From assembly GCA_903877645.1 (NCBI GenBank), contig CAIRES010000073.1, forward strand, positions 124,001-188,000: a DNA stretch of 64,000 nucleotides. The letters are read 5' to 3'. Made by a program: the position numbers and the translations under genes. Shown here piece by piece: positions 43,033 to 50,911 of the stretch (position 1 is the stretch's first letter; every line of letters starts with the position of its first letter). The notes beneath the pieces are model-generated. The model ran no database searches, was not told where the DNA came from, and was given only the letters and a program-made list of their open reading frames with translations. The DNA comes from an uncultured Bacteroidota bacterium. GTDB lineage: Bacteria; Bacteroidota; Bacteroidia; Chitinophagales; Chitinophagaceae.

Positions 43033-43490
43033 ACGCTTGCAAGATACGGTTAATTCGTTAATTGGGTAAATTGGTCTGTGCTTTCTTGCCGAAGTATGGT
43101 GCATTCACAATCGTGCTATTTTTCTTTGTATTATTCTTAGGCTGTATTCTGTTTTGCTGTGTGATACGTGAGTGCAGATGCCTCGTACCTCGGCATGACA
43201 AATTAGTATGTGTTTCAGGCGAAGAAAACTTCGCTCATTTTACGATTTCCGGTTTTAATGTAAGGTGAAATTTACTTCCAGAAAACCTCCTTCGCTATGG
43301 CAGCGGCAGTTGAAAAAGGTTAATTTTTCTTCCATTTCGGGTGAGTTGCCGATTCTTTCCGATCCTTTCCGGTTTTTTCCGGTGATTGAAGGGATACGGA
43401 AATTGTTGTATCGCTTTGTGGTAAAGGGTTTCGTTGGTTTTTAGTATTTATTTTTCCGGTGTTGTTGTTTTTGTGTTTCTATCTGTGCGA

Positions 43491-43518
43491 GTGGAGACGC
43501 AAGATTTTGCGTCTCCAC
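43491..43518. repeat. Palindrome GTGGAGACGCAA-GATT-TTGCGTCTCCAC
   Basis: A perfect 12-bp stem with a 4-nt loop in the long gap. The GGAGACGCAA type of palindrome is a widespread intergenic element in Bacteroidota and cyanobacteria (recalled, not searched). No T tract follows. Confidence 0.7.
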
Positions 43519-43804
43519 ATTGGTGGTGCTTTTTTGGGTATTATAATGTAAAGGTGTGGTGAGTTGCTGGATTATGGAAATCGGGTTTTTATGATAGCGC
43601 GCTTTCCGCGCTGTCATAGACGTATATGTGTCTGTCATAGAAATTATTTTGGAGCTAAGGTATTGCTGGATAGGGTGGTATACGTTATTGATAGGCCGGG
43701 AAAATGGACAGTATACGGGAGGGGCAAAATGTGGTAAATGAGGAGTGATATGCGGGATATTTGTTGTGCGTATTTCTTGCAAGAGTGTGAACACAAAGCA
43801 AATA

Positions 43805-43832
43805 AAATAGCCCCGCGATTGCAGGGCTATTT
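43805..43832 (-). terminator. Possible terminator hairpin downstream of the redoxin gene
   Basis: Stem AAATAGCCC (43805-43813) with GGGCTATTT (43824-43832), 10-nt loop, 145 nt past the redoxin stop in its direction of transcription; the descending arm ends in TTTTATTT. Confidence 0.45.
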
Positions 43833-43861
43833 GCCGGTCAATTGGATTTAAAATTACACTC

Positions 43862-43924
43862 ACGAGTATTTTGGCTAAAGCCGCTCTTATTTTTTATCAC
43901 ACCACGGCCTAAAGGCCATGGCAA
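43862..43924 (+). repeat. Two-hairpin intergenic repeat, copy 2
   Basis: ACGAGTATTTT, hairpin GGCTAAAGCC, T-rich spacer, hairpin CCACGGCC-TAAA-GGCCATGG, then CAA. The first hairpin is identical to that of copy 1 at 8165. Confidence 0.65.
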
Positions 43925-43977
43925 CTGGTGTTATATTAATGTGTAACCGGTATATAGTGCACTGTAGTTTACCGCAA

Positions 43978-44589
43978 TTATGCTTTCCTCTTGATGCTGC
44001 AACCAACAGATCTTGTGGTGTTAGGATTCACTTCTTTGCCGGCCACCATGGCATTGATGGCATCTTCGATGTACATTTTCTTATAACCGGTAGGATCAGA
44101 CGGGTTGTCATTCATAGCGCCTTTGTATACCAGCTTGCCTTGTTTGTTGAACAGGAATATCTCCGGAGTATGATTGGCTCCGAACACATCGGCCAGCTTT
44201 GAGTTCTCGTCCACAAGGTAGGGTACAGTATAGCCCTGCTCGTTGGCGTATTTCGCCATTGCGTTATAAGAATCGGCATCACCACGCTGAGCCTCGTTGG
44301 AGTTGATGATGACCATGCCTATGTGGTGTGCTGCGGCATAGTCCATTGTCTTCCTGGTCATGGGCTGGTTCTTGATCACGAAGGGGCAGGTGTTGCAGGA
44401 GAACATGACCAGCAGGCCGTTCTCTTTTACTGCGCCTTTCAGATCAGTTGGCTTGCCGTTAGCGTTCTTCATGGTGGCAGATGAGGGAAGGGCATCGCCG
44501 GGGTTCATTTTGTCCTGCGCGTAGGTGTTGGTGGGCGCAATAGCTATGGCCACGATAAAAGTGGCGATAGCGAGCATGGTTGTTTTCAT
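43978..44589 (-). CDS. Periplasmic thioredoxin-fold redoxin (AhpC/TSA-like)
   Basis: A 203-residue exported redoxin from ATG 44589 (MKTTMLAIATFIVAIAIAP, cleavage near TYA-QDK); the longer frame upstream reads through an intergenic repeat and is rejected. The redox site is FSCNTCPFV (C65, C68). Other family pieces: PFVIKNQPMTRKTMDYAAAHH, INSNEAQRGDADSY and ANHTPEIFLFNKQGKLVYKGA with the cis-Pro after HT. Likely a disulfide reductase or peroxide-handling protein of the periplasm. It is 182 nt downstream of the PHM-like copper protein, a frequent pairing of redoxin with such oxygenases, but has its own -7-like box. Confidence 0.88.
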   Translation of the reverse strand: MKTTMLAIATFIVAIAIAPTNTYAQDKMNPGDALPSSATMKNANGKPTDLKGAVKENGLLVMFSCNTCPFVIKNQPMTRKTMDYAAAHHIGMVIINSNEAQRGDADSYNAMAKYANEQGYTVPYLVDENSKLADVFGANHTPEIFLFNKQGKLVYKGAMNDNPSDPTGYKKMYIEDAINAMVAGKEVNPNTTRSVGCSIKRKA

Positions 44590-44605
44590 GGCTGTTGTTT
44601 TTTTG

Positions 44606-44613
44606 TAAAAGTA
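44606..44613 (-). promoter_or_regulatory. Candidate -7 box for the redoxin gene
   Basis: TACTTTTA, one base off consensus, 16 nt before the ATG; the same octamer precedes the GH92 and YihY genes. Confidence 0.3.
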
Positions 44614-44645
44614 GGAAAAAAGAGTGTTGTGTATGTGATTAAACA

Positions 44646-44722
44646 TCCCCCTAACCCCCTTCGCCGACGCACAGATGGCTAGCGCTAAAGGGGGAATTTC
44701 CATTGCGAGTGCCTCAGCCGGC
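44646..44722. repeat. Intergenic palindromic element between redoxin and PHM-like genes
   Basis: CCCCCTTCGCCGACGC...GCGCTAAAGGGGG forms a long interrupted stem at about 44654-44694. It is followed at 44705-44722 by GCGAGTGCCTCAGCCGGC, which resembles the left end of the two-hairpin repeat copy 1 (GCGAGTACTTAGGCTAAAGCCGGC). Confidence 0.5.
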
Positions 44723-44771
44723 ATCTTCAAATAGAGATTTTACATGGAGTGAAAGGTTGGTGTCTTGTGTG

Positions 44772-46151
44772 TTATTTCGTTTCCAGGCTGATGTTTTCAT
44801 CGCCCTGTTCATAGGGCAGGTAGGTGATGATGAACTGGAACATTTCGTCGGTGGCCTTCATACTGCCATTGCGGTCGCGAACCAGTTGGGGTGGGCTGAA
44901 GGGATTGTTAAGGTTTTGACGGGTATTGTCGTATATGCCTTCCGCCACGATGGTGCTGCCCTTCGGTATCTTCACCATCTTTTTGAAGGTGTAGAAGTAT
45001 TGCCAGCTAAAGTCCCAGCGAGGTATGGATATGAGGCGTATGGTATCTCCGTTGGGTTGCAGGGCATAAGCTTTAAATGTTTTGCCCAGCAGGTGCATGT
45101 GGGGATTTATAGTGAGTACGGAGATGTCGAAAGGAACAGTGAAGTGGCTGCTGACGTGCTTGATACTGTCCGGCTGAATGATGAGGTCGGGCTCTACAGG
45201 GGCAACGCCTAATGTACCTAACTGAAATTCCTGCACCGGCCTTTTGGGCGGCGATTTAGCAAAGAAGATATTGATGTAGGAACTGTCCATCACTTCATCT
45301 TTATTGGTAAAGCCATAGTGCAGGTCATTGAGCAGGAAAGCGCCCTTACGGGGCAAGAAGTAGCCTCCTATGCCTTCGGGATATTTCTGGCCTACGGCGC
45401 CGGGGAGATAATTGACCACCGATTTTTGCAGCACGGGGTAGGTGCCATCATCATTGGGCAGGCCCAACTTTTGAAACGCCTGTAGTAGTGAGGCAGTGTC
45501 TTCTACCATGTTCACAATACGCTCACCTGCAAATACATCGGCCTTTTTATCGAATTGGTACTTGACCATGTCGCCGTTTACGTGATGCACAACATTTTTG
45601 TGACCAGGTATAAATTCGATGAGACTGGCGAACGTATCGGCGGGTAGCAGGAAGGGAACTTTTACGAGCAGGAATTTATCAATGCTGTTGGCGGGCAGCA
45701 GGTAGGGCTGCACGGGTATGCGCAAATCGGGAGTGCCAATCTCGGAGCCTACGGGATAAGCAGGCAGGGCAATAAGCTTGTCCTTTGGCCCCTCAGGTGC
45801 GCCCTCGCTGGCCCATAGTTGCAGTATCCTGATGTCGTGATCAGAAAGTATCCGCTGTCCTACGAATTGCGTATAATGCGGGTCGGCGGGCCATGGGGGC
45901 ATTATCCGTTCTTTGGCCACATAGGCACACGCCCCGGCATTTTTGCGGCATTCATCATATGTGACCAATGAGAAATGTGCGCTGCCGCCGGGCCTGTGGC
46001 AGAGGGTGCAATTATTATATAGTATGGGCGCTACATGCTCGGTGAAAGTGACGGTAGCAGGGATGCCATCACTATTGTTGCACGCAGAGTAGGACAGTGC
46101 AGTGCAAAGCAGCGTGAGTAATATGATCAGTTTATTCTTCTTCATCTTCAT
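44772..46151 (-). CDS. Lipoprotein with c-type cytochrome motif fused to a PHM-like copper monooxygenase
   Basis: A 459-residue exported protein. Start at ATG 46151 (or 46145, two residues later), overlapping the yihY end; the longer frame has no signal. A lipobox-like TALSYSAC is followed by a heme c site NNCTLCH with the RIMPPWPADP segment usual in such cytochromes. The remainder has the copper ligands of ascorbate-dependent type II monooxygenases in order: VVHHVNG (CuH pair), DLHYGF (third CuH His), NPHMHLLG (CuM HxH) and DEMFQF (CuM Met). Function is inferred: an O2-using hydroxylase with an on-board electron carrier. Substrate unknown. In operon with yihY. Confidence 0.85.
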   Translation of the reverse strand: MKMKKNKLIILLTLLCTALSYSACNNSDGIPATVTFTEHVAPILYNNCTLCHRPGGSAHFSLVTYDECRKNAGACAYVAKERIMPPWPADPHYTQFVGQRILSDHDIRILQLWASEGAPEGPKDKLIALPAYPVGSEIGTPDLRIPVQPYLLPANSIDKFLLVKVPFLLPADTFASLIEFIPGHKNVVHHVNGDMVKYQFDKKADVFAGERIVNMVEDTASLLQAFQKLGLPNDDGTYPVLQKSVVNYLPGAVGQKYPEGIGGYFLPRKGAFLLNDLHYGFTNKDEVMDSSYINIFFAKSPPKRPVQEFQLGTLGVAPVEPDLIIQPDSIKHVSSHFTVPFDISVLTINPHMHLLGKTFKAYALQPNGDTIRLISIPRWDFSWQYFYTFKKMVKIPKGSTIVAEGIYDNTRQNLNNPFSPPQLVRDRNGSMKATDEMFQFIITYLPYEQGDENISLETK

Positions 46152-47070
46152 CAAAGCCGCCCCTCGCCAGCTTGCCCAGCAATATGCTGACATTGAGCTC
46201 ATAGCCCAGCAAAATTATGTTAGTATTGAGCCAAATCAAAACCATGAAGGCGATCAATGTGCCCACAGAACCGTAGATCTTGTTGTAATACAGGAAGTGG
46301 TTCACAAGAAAGAAGAACACCGATGTGGCAATGACGGAGGCTATGGTGGCAATAACAGACCCTGCGGATACAAAAGTGAACTTGTGGGTAAGCGATGGGC
46401 CGTAGGTGTAGATGATGGATATGGTGATGAAGATCAGCAAAATAAGAACGAGTATACTCAGCACCTTTACAGCAACAATGCTGTGGAAAGTATGCAGGAT
46501 AAAGGGGTTGAGTTTTTTGCTCTGCATGATGAGGGCAGAAAGGGCTACAATGCTCACTCCTATGAGCATAATAGTGAGCTTTACTGCCGTCCAGCGGCGC
46601 TGTATGCCGGTGCGCTCCACATATAGCGACAGGCTTTTGTCGAAGCTGCGCATGAGGCCCATGATGCCATTGGAGGAGAAGTACATCACCAGTATGATAC
46701 CGTAAGAGAGGGCGCCGCTGTGCTGCTTGGTCATGAAGTCGCTCACCACATTGCGTACAGTTACATATATGGTGTGGTTGGGGGAGAGCAGTTGTATGGT
46801 ATTGAGGATGGTTGACTCTACGTTTTTGAGTGGCAGATAAGGCACCAGCGAGAAGAGGATCAGGAACGTGGGTGGCAGCGCCATAAAGAAGTTGTAGGTA
46901 ACGGCTGCTGCGCGCTCCTGCAATTTCAGCGTCCGTACCTCGCTTACAAAGAACTTGCCTACCTCGTACAACGATGCACCATGCACGCCAGGCAAAATGA
47001 CCTTATGTGCTTTTTTGAAGACATAACGTACGGGGGGCAGCTTTAAAACGTTCAGGCGCGGATTGCTCAT
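46132..47070 (-). CDS. YihY/BrkB family inner-membrane protein
   Basis: A 312-residue polytopic protein with about six spans (for example NFFMALPPTFLILFSLVPYL, YGIILVMYFSSNGIMGLMRSF, FVSAGSVIATIASVIATSVFF, LIAFMVLIWLNTNIILLGYEL). The LKLQERAAAVTYNFFMALPP opening and SFDKSLSLYVERTGIQRRW are typical of the YihY family, whose biochemical role is not established. ATG 47070 is preferred; the ATG at 47079 lies within a -7-like box. The acidic tail GGFDEDEEE overlaps the start of the PHM-like gene, so the two are translationally linked. Confidence 0.9.
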   Translation of the reverse strand: MSNPRLNVLKLPPVRYVFKKAHKVILPGVHGASLYEVGKFFVSEVRTLKLQERAAAVTYNFFMALPPTFLILFSLVPYLPLKNVESTILNTIQLLSPNHTIYVTVRNVVSDFMTKQHSGALSYGIILVMYFSSNGIMGLMRSFDKSLSLYVERTGIQRRWTAVKLTIMLIGVSIVALSALIMQSKKLNPFILHTFHSIVAVKVLSILVLILLIFITISIIYTYGPSLTHKFTFVSAGSVIATIASVIATSVFFFLVNHFLYYNKIYGSVGTLIAFMVLIWLNTNIILLGYELNVSILLGKLARGGFDEDEEE

Positions 47071-47078
47071 TAATTGCA

Positions 47079-47086
47079 TAAAAGTA
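47079..47086 (-). promoter_or_regulatory. Candidate -7 box for yihY (leaderless)
   Basis: TACTTTTA on the minus strand, 8 nt before ATG 47070; it covers the first base of the alternative ATG at 47079. Confidence 0.35.
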
Positions 47087-47143
47087 ATGCCTTGGCGGCA
47101 GGCAACAAAATATAGGGTGTGTTATGGTCGTGTAGTGTGTTGT

Positions 47144-47206
47144 AAACGGTTAAAACCGTTCTGATACTGTTGTTTTTTGACACCCACGGTTGAAACCGTG
47201 GGCTAT
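47144..47206 (+). repeat. Two-hairpin intergenic repeat, copy 3
   Basis: Hairpin AACGGTT-AA-AACCGTT (47145-47160), spacer with a T6 tract, hairpin CCCACGGTT-GA-AACCGTGGG (47183-47202), then CTATGG. Both stems are perfect, although the first differs in sequence from copies 1 and 2. Confidence 0.65.
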
Positions 47207-47226
47207 GGTAATAGGTGGCCTTTGTC

Positions 47227-49008
47227 CTACAGCACTTCTTTTTCCTTCATTTGCTCTACGGCGGTATAGAGCTCGTAGTAGGCGCCCTTATCAGCTATTA
47301 GGGAGCTGTGGGTGCCCCGCTCGGTGATGAGGCCGTGATCCATAACAATGATCTCGTTGGCCTTACGGATAGTAGAGAGGCGGTGGGCAATGACTATAGA
47401 GGTGCGGCCTTTGATGAGGGTATCTATGGCGTGCTGGATAAGCTGCTCGCTTTCGCTGTCTACAGATGAGGTAGCCTCATCGAGTATGAGGATGGACGGG
47501 TTGTACAGCAGTGCGCGGGCGAAGGACAGGAGCTGCCGCTGGCCCTGTGAGAGGCTGTTGCCACGTTCCATAACGTCAAACTGGTAGCCGCCGGGGAGCT
47601 GCATAATGAAGTCGTGAATACCGAGCATTTTGGCTACTTCCTCCACTTTGCCCAGCGGTATATCGGGGTTGCGCAGGGTGATGTTGTCGGCAATGGTGCC
47701 GGAGAACAGGAATACATCTTGCAGTACGATGCCGATATGGCTGCGAAGGCTGTAGATGTCGTACTTTTTAATGTCCTGGCCGTCGACGAGTATTTGCCCG
47801 CTTTCAGTTTCGTAGAGGCGGTTGAGTATGCTGATAATGGATGTTTTGCCGGCGCCGGTATGGCCTACGATAGCCATTGTTTTGCCGGCAGGCAGTGAAA
47901 AGGAGATGCCGCGCAGCACAGGCACACCCGGCTTGTAGCTGAAATGTACATCACGGAATTCTACATTGCCCTTTATAGTTGGGGCTTTCAGGGTGCCGTT
48001 ATTGGCGAGGTTTTCAGTGCTGTCGAGGACTGAAAATACTCGTTCGCCGGAGATGATACCCATTTGCAGCACATTGAACTTATCGGCCATCATGCGCAGG
48101 GGGCGGAAGAGCAGGTTGAGATACATTACAAACGATATGATGACACCGGGAGTAGCGCCAATATGCAGCATACGCGACGCTCCATACCACACCAGCAAAC
48201 CAAGGGAGCTGGCCAATATGATCTCGACAATAGGGAAGAATACCGAGTATGCAAAGATGCCCTTGATATTTGCATTGCGGTGCTCTTTGTTGATCGCTTT
48301 AAACTTGCCCATTTCGCGCGATTCAGCAGCAAAGGCCTGCACGATGTACATACCGGTAAGGTGCTCCTGTGCGAACGCATTGAGTGCGGCAATGGCATTG
48401 CGCACCCGCTGAAACGATTTGTTCACAGCCTCCTTGAACCACCAGGTGGCGAGGATAAGCAATGGGAATGGAGCCAGGCATACCAACGTAAGCCGCCAGT
48501 CGGTAACCAGCATGACTATGATAATGGAAACGATGGTGAGGATATCAGCAACTATGGAGATAATGCCTTCTGAAAATACGTCGTTGATCGATTCAATGTC
48601 ATTGATAGTGCGGGTAGTGAGTGTGCCGATGGGCATGGTGTCGTAGAAGGAGATATTCTGAAACAGGATCTTCCGGAATACTGTATTGCGCAGGTCGTTG
48701 ACCACTGTTTGTCCGAGCCAGTTGGCACTGTAAGCAAACCAGAAGCGCAGGCCGCTCTCTAAAACGAGTATAGCTGCATACACCACACAAAGCCAAATAA
48801 GTCCACTCATCAGGCTGTGCGAGATATACTTGTCAACGGATAGCTGGATGAGGTATGGCCTTACCGGAGAGAGCAGTGCCAGGGTAATAGCCAGCGCCAT
48901 AGCGCGATACAAGGTAGCACTATGTGGTTTGGTGAAAGAGAACAGGCGGCCCAGTAACCGCAGGTCGAAAGCTTTTTTCTTTATCTTCTTGTTGTTGTCT
49001 TGTGTCAT
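47227..49008 (-). CDS. MsbA/MDR-type ABC exporter (fused permease and ATPase)
   Basis: A 593-residue half-transporter. Six membrane spans (about 30-300) are followed by the nucleotide-binding domain (about 345-590): Walker A GHTGAGKTS at 382-390, Q-loop VLQDVFLFSGTI, signature LSQGQ at 486-490, Walker B ILILDE at 506-511 and the H-loop IAHRLS. It would work as a homodimer or with a partner to export lipids, drugs or peptides; the substrate is not readable. The N-terminus is Lys-rich and cytoplasmic. It follows prfB by 56 nt on the same strand. Confidence 0.95.
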   Translation of the reverse strand: MTQDNNKKIKKKAFDLRLLGRLFSFTKPHSATLYRAMALAITLALLSPVRPYLIQLSVDKYISHSLMSGLIWLCVVYAAILVLESGLRFWFAYSANWLGQTVVNDLRNTVFRKILFQNISFYDTMPIGTLTTRTINDIESINDVFSEGIISIVADILTIVSIIIVMLVTDWRLTLVCLAPFPLLILATWWFKEAVNKSFQRVRNAIAALNAFAQEHLTGMYIVQAFAAESREMGKFKAINKEHRNANIKGIFAYSVFFPIVEIILASSLGLLVWYGASRMLHIGATPGVIISFVMYLNLLFRPLRMMADKFNVLQMGIISGERVFSVLDSTENLANNGTLKAPTIKGNVEFRDVHFSYKPGVPVLRGISFSLPAGKTMAIVGHTGAGKTSIISILNRLYETESGQILVDGQDIKKYDIYSLRSHIGIVLQDVFLFSGTIADNITLRNPDIPLGKVEEVAKMLGIHDFIMQLPGGYQFDVMERGNSLSQGQRQLLSFARALLYNPSILILDEATSSVDSESEQLIQHAIDTLIKGRTSIVIAHRLSTIRKANEIIVMDHGLITERGTHSSLIADKGAYYELYTAVEQMKEKEVL

Positions 49009-49064
49009 CCGGTTGCCCGAGTTCTCTGTGGTGATGGTTGGTGTTGGTGAGGGGTATTGTGCTA

Positions 49065-50156
49065 CTAAGGTGCCGGTGTATTTACGGTCATCAGGTACGC
49101 TTTGATGAATTCATCGAGCTCACCATCCATTACGGGCTGCACATTGCCTACTTCGTAGTCGGTGCGGTGGTCTTTGATCATCTTGTAGGGGTGGAAGACA
49201 TAGCTGCGTATCTGCGAGCCCCATTCGATCTTCTTCTTCGATGAGTTGGTGGCATTGAGTATCTCCTGGCGTTTGCGCATTTCCTCCTCATAGAGGCGGC
49301 TTTTGAGCATGGTCATGGCCTTTTCGCGGTTTTCGCCCTGTGTGCGGGCCTGCTGACACTCTACTATGATGCCGCTGGGTATGTGTTTCAGGCGCACTGC
49401 AGTTTCTACCTTATTCACGTTCTGGCCACCTGAGCCGCCGGAACGGAAGAACGACCATTCGAGATCGGCCGGGCTTACCTGTATATCTATGGTGTCGTCT
49501 ATAAGCGGGTACACGAATACGGATGCGAATGAGGTGTGCCTGCGGGCATTAGAATCGAAGGGGGAGATGCGTACGAGGCGGTGCACTCCGCTCTCGGCTT
49601 TCAGGAGGCCATAAGAGAATGCGCCTTCAAACTCCAGCGTGGCCTGCTTGATGCCGGCGCCATCGCCATATTGCACATCTACTTCGCTCACCTTCCAGCC
49701 CTGCTTTTCGCCATACATACGGTACATGCGCATGAGCATTTCGGCCCAGTCCTGGCTTTCTGTGCCACCTGCGCCGCTGTTGATGACCACGATAGCAGGC
49801 ATCTCGTCTTCAGGCTCATTGAGTGTGGATTTGAACTCGAGTTCATCTACTTCTTTCCGGGCTTTGTCGTATGCGGTATCTACTTCTTCTTCGGTGGCTT
49901 CGCCTTCTTTCCAGAAGTCGAACAGCACAGCTGCATCCTCCACCAATGAGTTGGTGCGGTCGAAGAAATCAGCCCAGTATTTATCTATTTTTATTTCTTT
50001 AAGTATAGCTGTTGCGCGCACATTATCGTCCCAGAAACCGGGCGATAAGGTAAGCTGCCGGTCATTCTCCATTTTGGCGAGCCGGTCATCCACGCGAAGA
50101 AAGCGATGCAGGTGCTGTACCCGGTCCCGCAATTCCTTCAGGTTTTCAATTGTCAT
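49065..50156 (-). CDS. prfB: Peptide chain release factor 2
   Basis: RF2 recognises UGA and UAA stops and triggers peptide release. From ATG 50156 it has 363 residues; a TTG 9 nt upstream lies in the -7 box. Seen: the tripeptide SPF (198-200) that reads UGA/UAA, the catalytic GGQ in [19 protein letters not shown], and the RF2-type ending [34 protein letters not shown]. The in-frame UGA and slippery CUU that autoregulate many prfB genes near codon 26 are absent; HRFLRVDDR reads straight through. Confidence 0.97.
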   Translation of the reverse strand: MTIENLKELRDRVQHLHRFLRVDDRLAKMENDRQLTLSPGFWDDNVRATAILKEIKIDKYWADFFDRTNSLVEDAAVLFDFWKEGEATEEEVDTAYDKARKEVDELEFKSTLNEPEDEMPAIVVINSGAGGTESQDWAEMLMRMYRMYGEKQGWKVSEVDVQYGDGAGIKQATLEFEGAFSYGLLKAESGVHRLVRISPFDSNARRHTSFASVFVYPLIDDTIDIQVSPADLEWSFFRSGGSGGQNVNKVETAVRLKHIPSGIIVECQQARTQGENREKAMTMLKSRLYEEEMRKRQEILNATNSSKKKIEWGSQIRSYVFHPYKMIKDHRTDYEVGNVQPVMDGELDEFIKAYLMTVNTPAP

Positions 50157-50162
50157 AGCGTG

Positions 50163-50170
50163 CAAAGGTA
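50163..50170 (-). promoter_or_regulatory. Candidate -7 box for prfB (leaderless)
   Basis: TACCTTTG, an exact TAnnTTTG match, 6 nt before the ATG; transcription would begin at or almost at the start codon. Confidence 0.45.
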
Positions 50171-50219
50171 GGTCAAATGGCTCAATTGCTTAACGGCCTG
50201 ATAGGTCAAATGGCTCAAT
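50169..50219 (+). repeat. Two direct 18-nt repeats upstream of prfB
   Basis: TAGGTCAAATGGCTCAAT occurs at 50169-50186 and again at 50202-50219, a 33-nt period; a short tandem duplication of no evident function. The rest of the gap to 50306 shows nothing else. Confidence 0.75.
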
Positions 50220-50306
50220 GAATGTGCTAATTATTGAATGTGAAGATGTGGGGGATTAGATTCGCAGGATAATAATAGGAGATGAAGCCGGATTGCGATA
50301 AAATCC

Positions 50307-50565
50307 TCAATCATAGATATCCCGTCGGTTGCCGATTGAGATAACGTCTACAATCAACACTTTATCATAAATGTCATAGATGATCCTGTAATCACCCTTT
50401 CTTATACGGTAACCTGGTCTGTTTGTGAGTTTTTTGCTTCCATGTGGGCGTGGCTCGTATGCAAGGCCTTCAAGGATATTGATGATCTTTGTTGCGACAT
50501 TATCGGACAATTTATCCAGTTGCTTTTTCCGCTGATCTTGATAATGTAACCGTATACTTACTCAT
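50307..50565 (-). pseudogene. RelE/ParE-family toxin gene broken by a frameshift
   Basis: The toxin of a type II module, an mRNA interferase or gyrase poison by family. From ATG 50565 the frame reads MSKYTVTLSRSAEK, then stops at TAA 50512-50514. In the next frame the protein continues correctly: QLDKLSDNVATKIINI, RPHGSKKL, GYRIRKGDYRIIYDI and SIGNRRDIYD to TGA at 50307-50309. One base too many in the A5 run (T5 on the plus strand, 50524-50528) explains the shift; with A4 the two halves join as SAEKQLDKL. The downstream half alone could only start at TTG. It is overlapped by the antitoxin stop (ATGA). Confidence 0.85.
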
Positions 50566-50756
50566 GCTTTTTTGTTGCGTTTTTTTATATAATCCGCTAA
50601 CAAAATGCTTTTTTCATTCTTCGCTTTTCCTTCATCATACATGCGAATGTCTTCCAATTCTTCAATTTTATCTAACATGGTTTTATAATCTTTCACAGGT
50701 AATACCACGGACACCCGTTTCCCACTTCCATCAACTATATATTGGGCATGAAGCAT
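50562..50756 (-). CDS. RelB/Phd-like antitoxin
   Basis: A 64-residue protein, MLHAQYIVDGSGKRVSVVLP then DYKTMLDKIEELEDIRMYDE and a Lys-rich end (DYIKKRNKKA). The N-terminal half has the short beta-strand/helix pattern of Phd/RelB antitoxins that bind DNA and repress the operon; the C-terminal half would mask the toxin. The frame is intact. The stop overlaps the toxin ATG (50562-50565). TAATTTTA, a weak -7-like box, lies 17-24 nt before the start. Confidence 0.8.
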   Translation of the reverse strand: MLHAQYIVDGSGKRVSVVLPVKDYKTMLDKIEELEDIRMYDEGKAKNEKSILLADYIKKRNKKA

Positions 50757-50911
50757 ATAAAAAATGTTTTTGTAAAATTACTAATTATCAAATTTATTTA
50801 CAAATAGAATTGTCTGTCGAGTTTTGGAGGCCCAATTTTAAATTCAACTGAAACTAATATTGATTTGACATTAATATCCTAAATTGTAGCGTTAATACCT
50901 TTTGAAACAAT

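Larger units (their letters stand above)
43033..43977. other. 945-nt hairpin-rich intergenic region without a convincing gene
   Basis: Apart from the palindromes listed separately, it contains a TTTCCG-rich stretch (about 43352-43382), a CCTCCTTCGCTATGGC fragment near 43285 that resembles an element at 54823, and an imperfect inverted pair around 43590-43640 (TGATAGCGCG...CGCGCTGTCA, then AGACGTATATGTGTCT). Two open frames here run through the palindromes and have unnatural composition, so I do not call them. Confidence 0.6.

Noticed and set aside
43062-43268. 68-codon plus-strand open frame with a hydrophobic stretch
   Set aside because: It begins inside the cvfB upstream region, has Cys/Phe-rich low-complexity composition and no promoter or homology that I recognise.
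43441-43863. 140-codon minus-strand open frame
   Set aside because: It runs through two palindromes, has an unnatural His/Pro/Gln/Thr-rich composition and no recognisable feature.
44590-44730. N-terminal extension of the redoxin
   Set aside because: It translates an intergenic palindrome; the signal peptide starts at ATG 44589.
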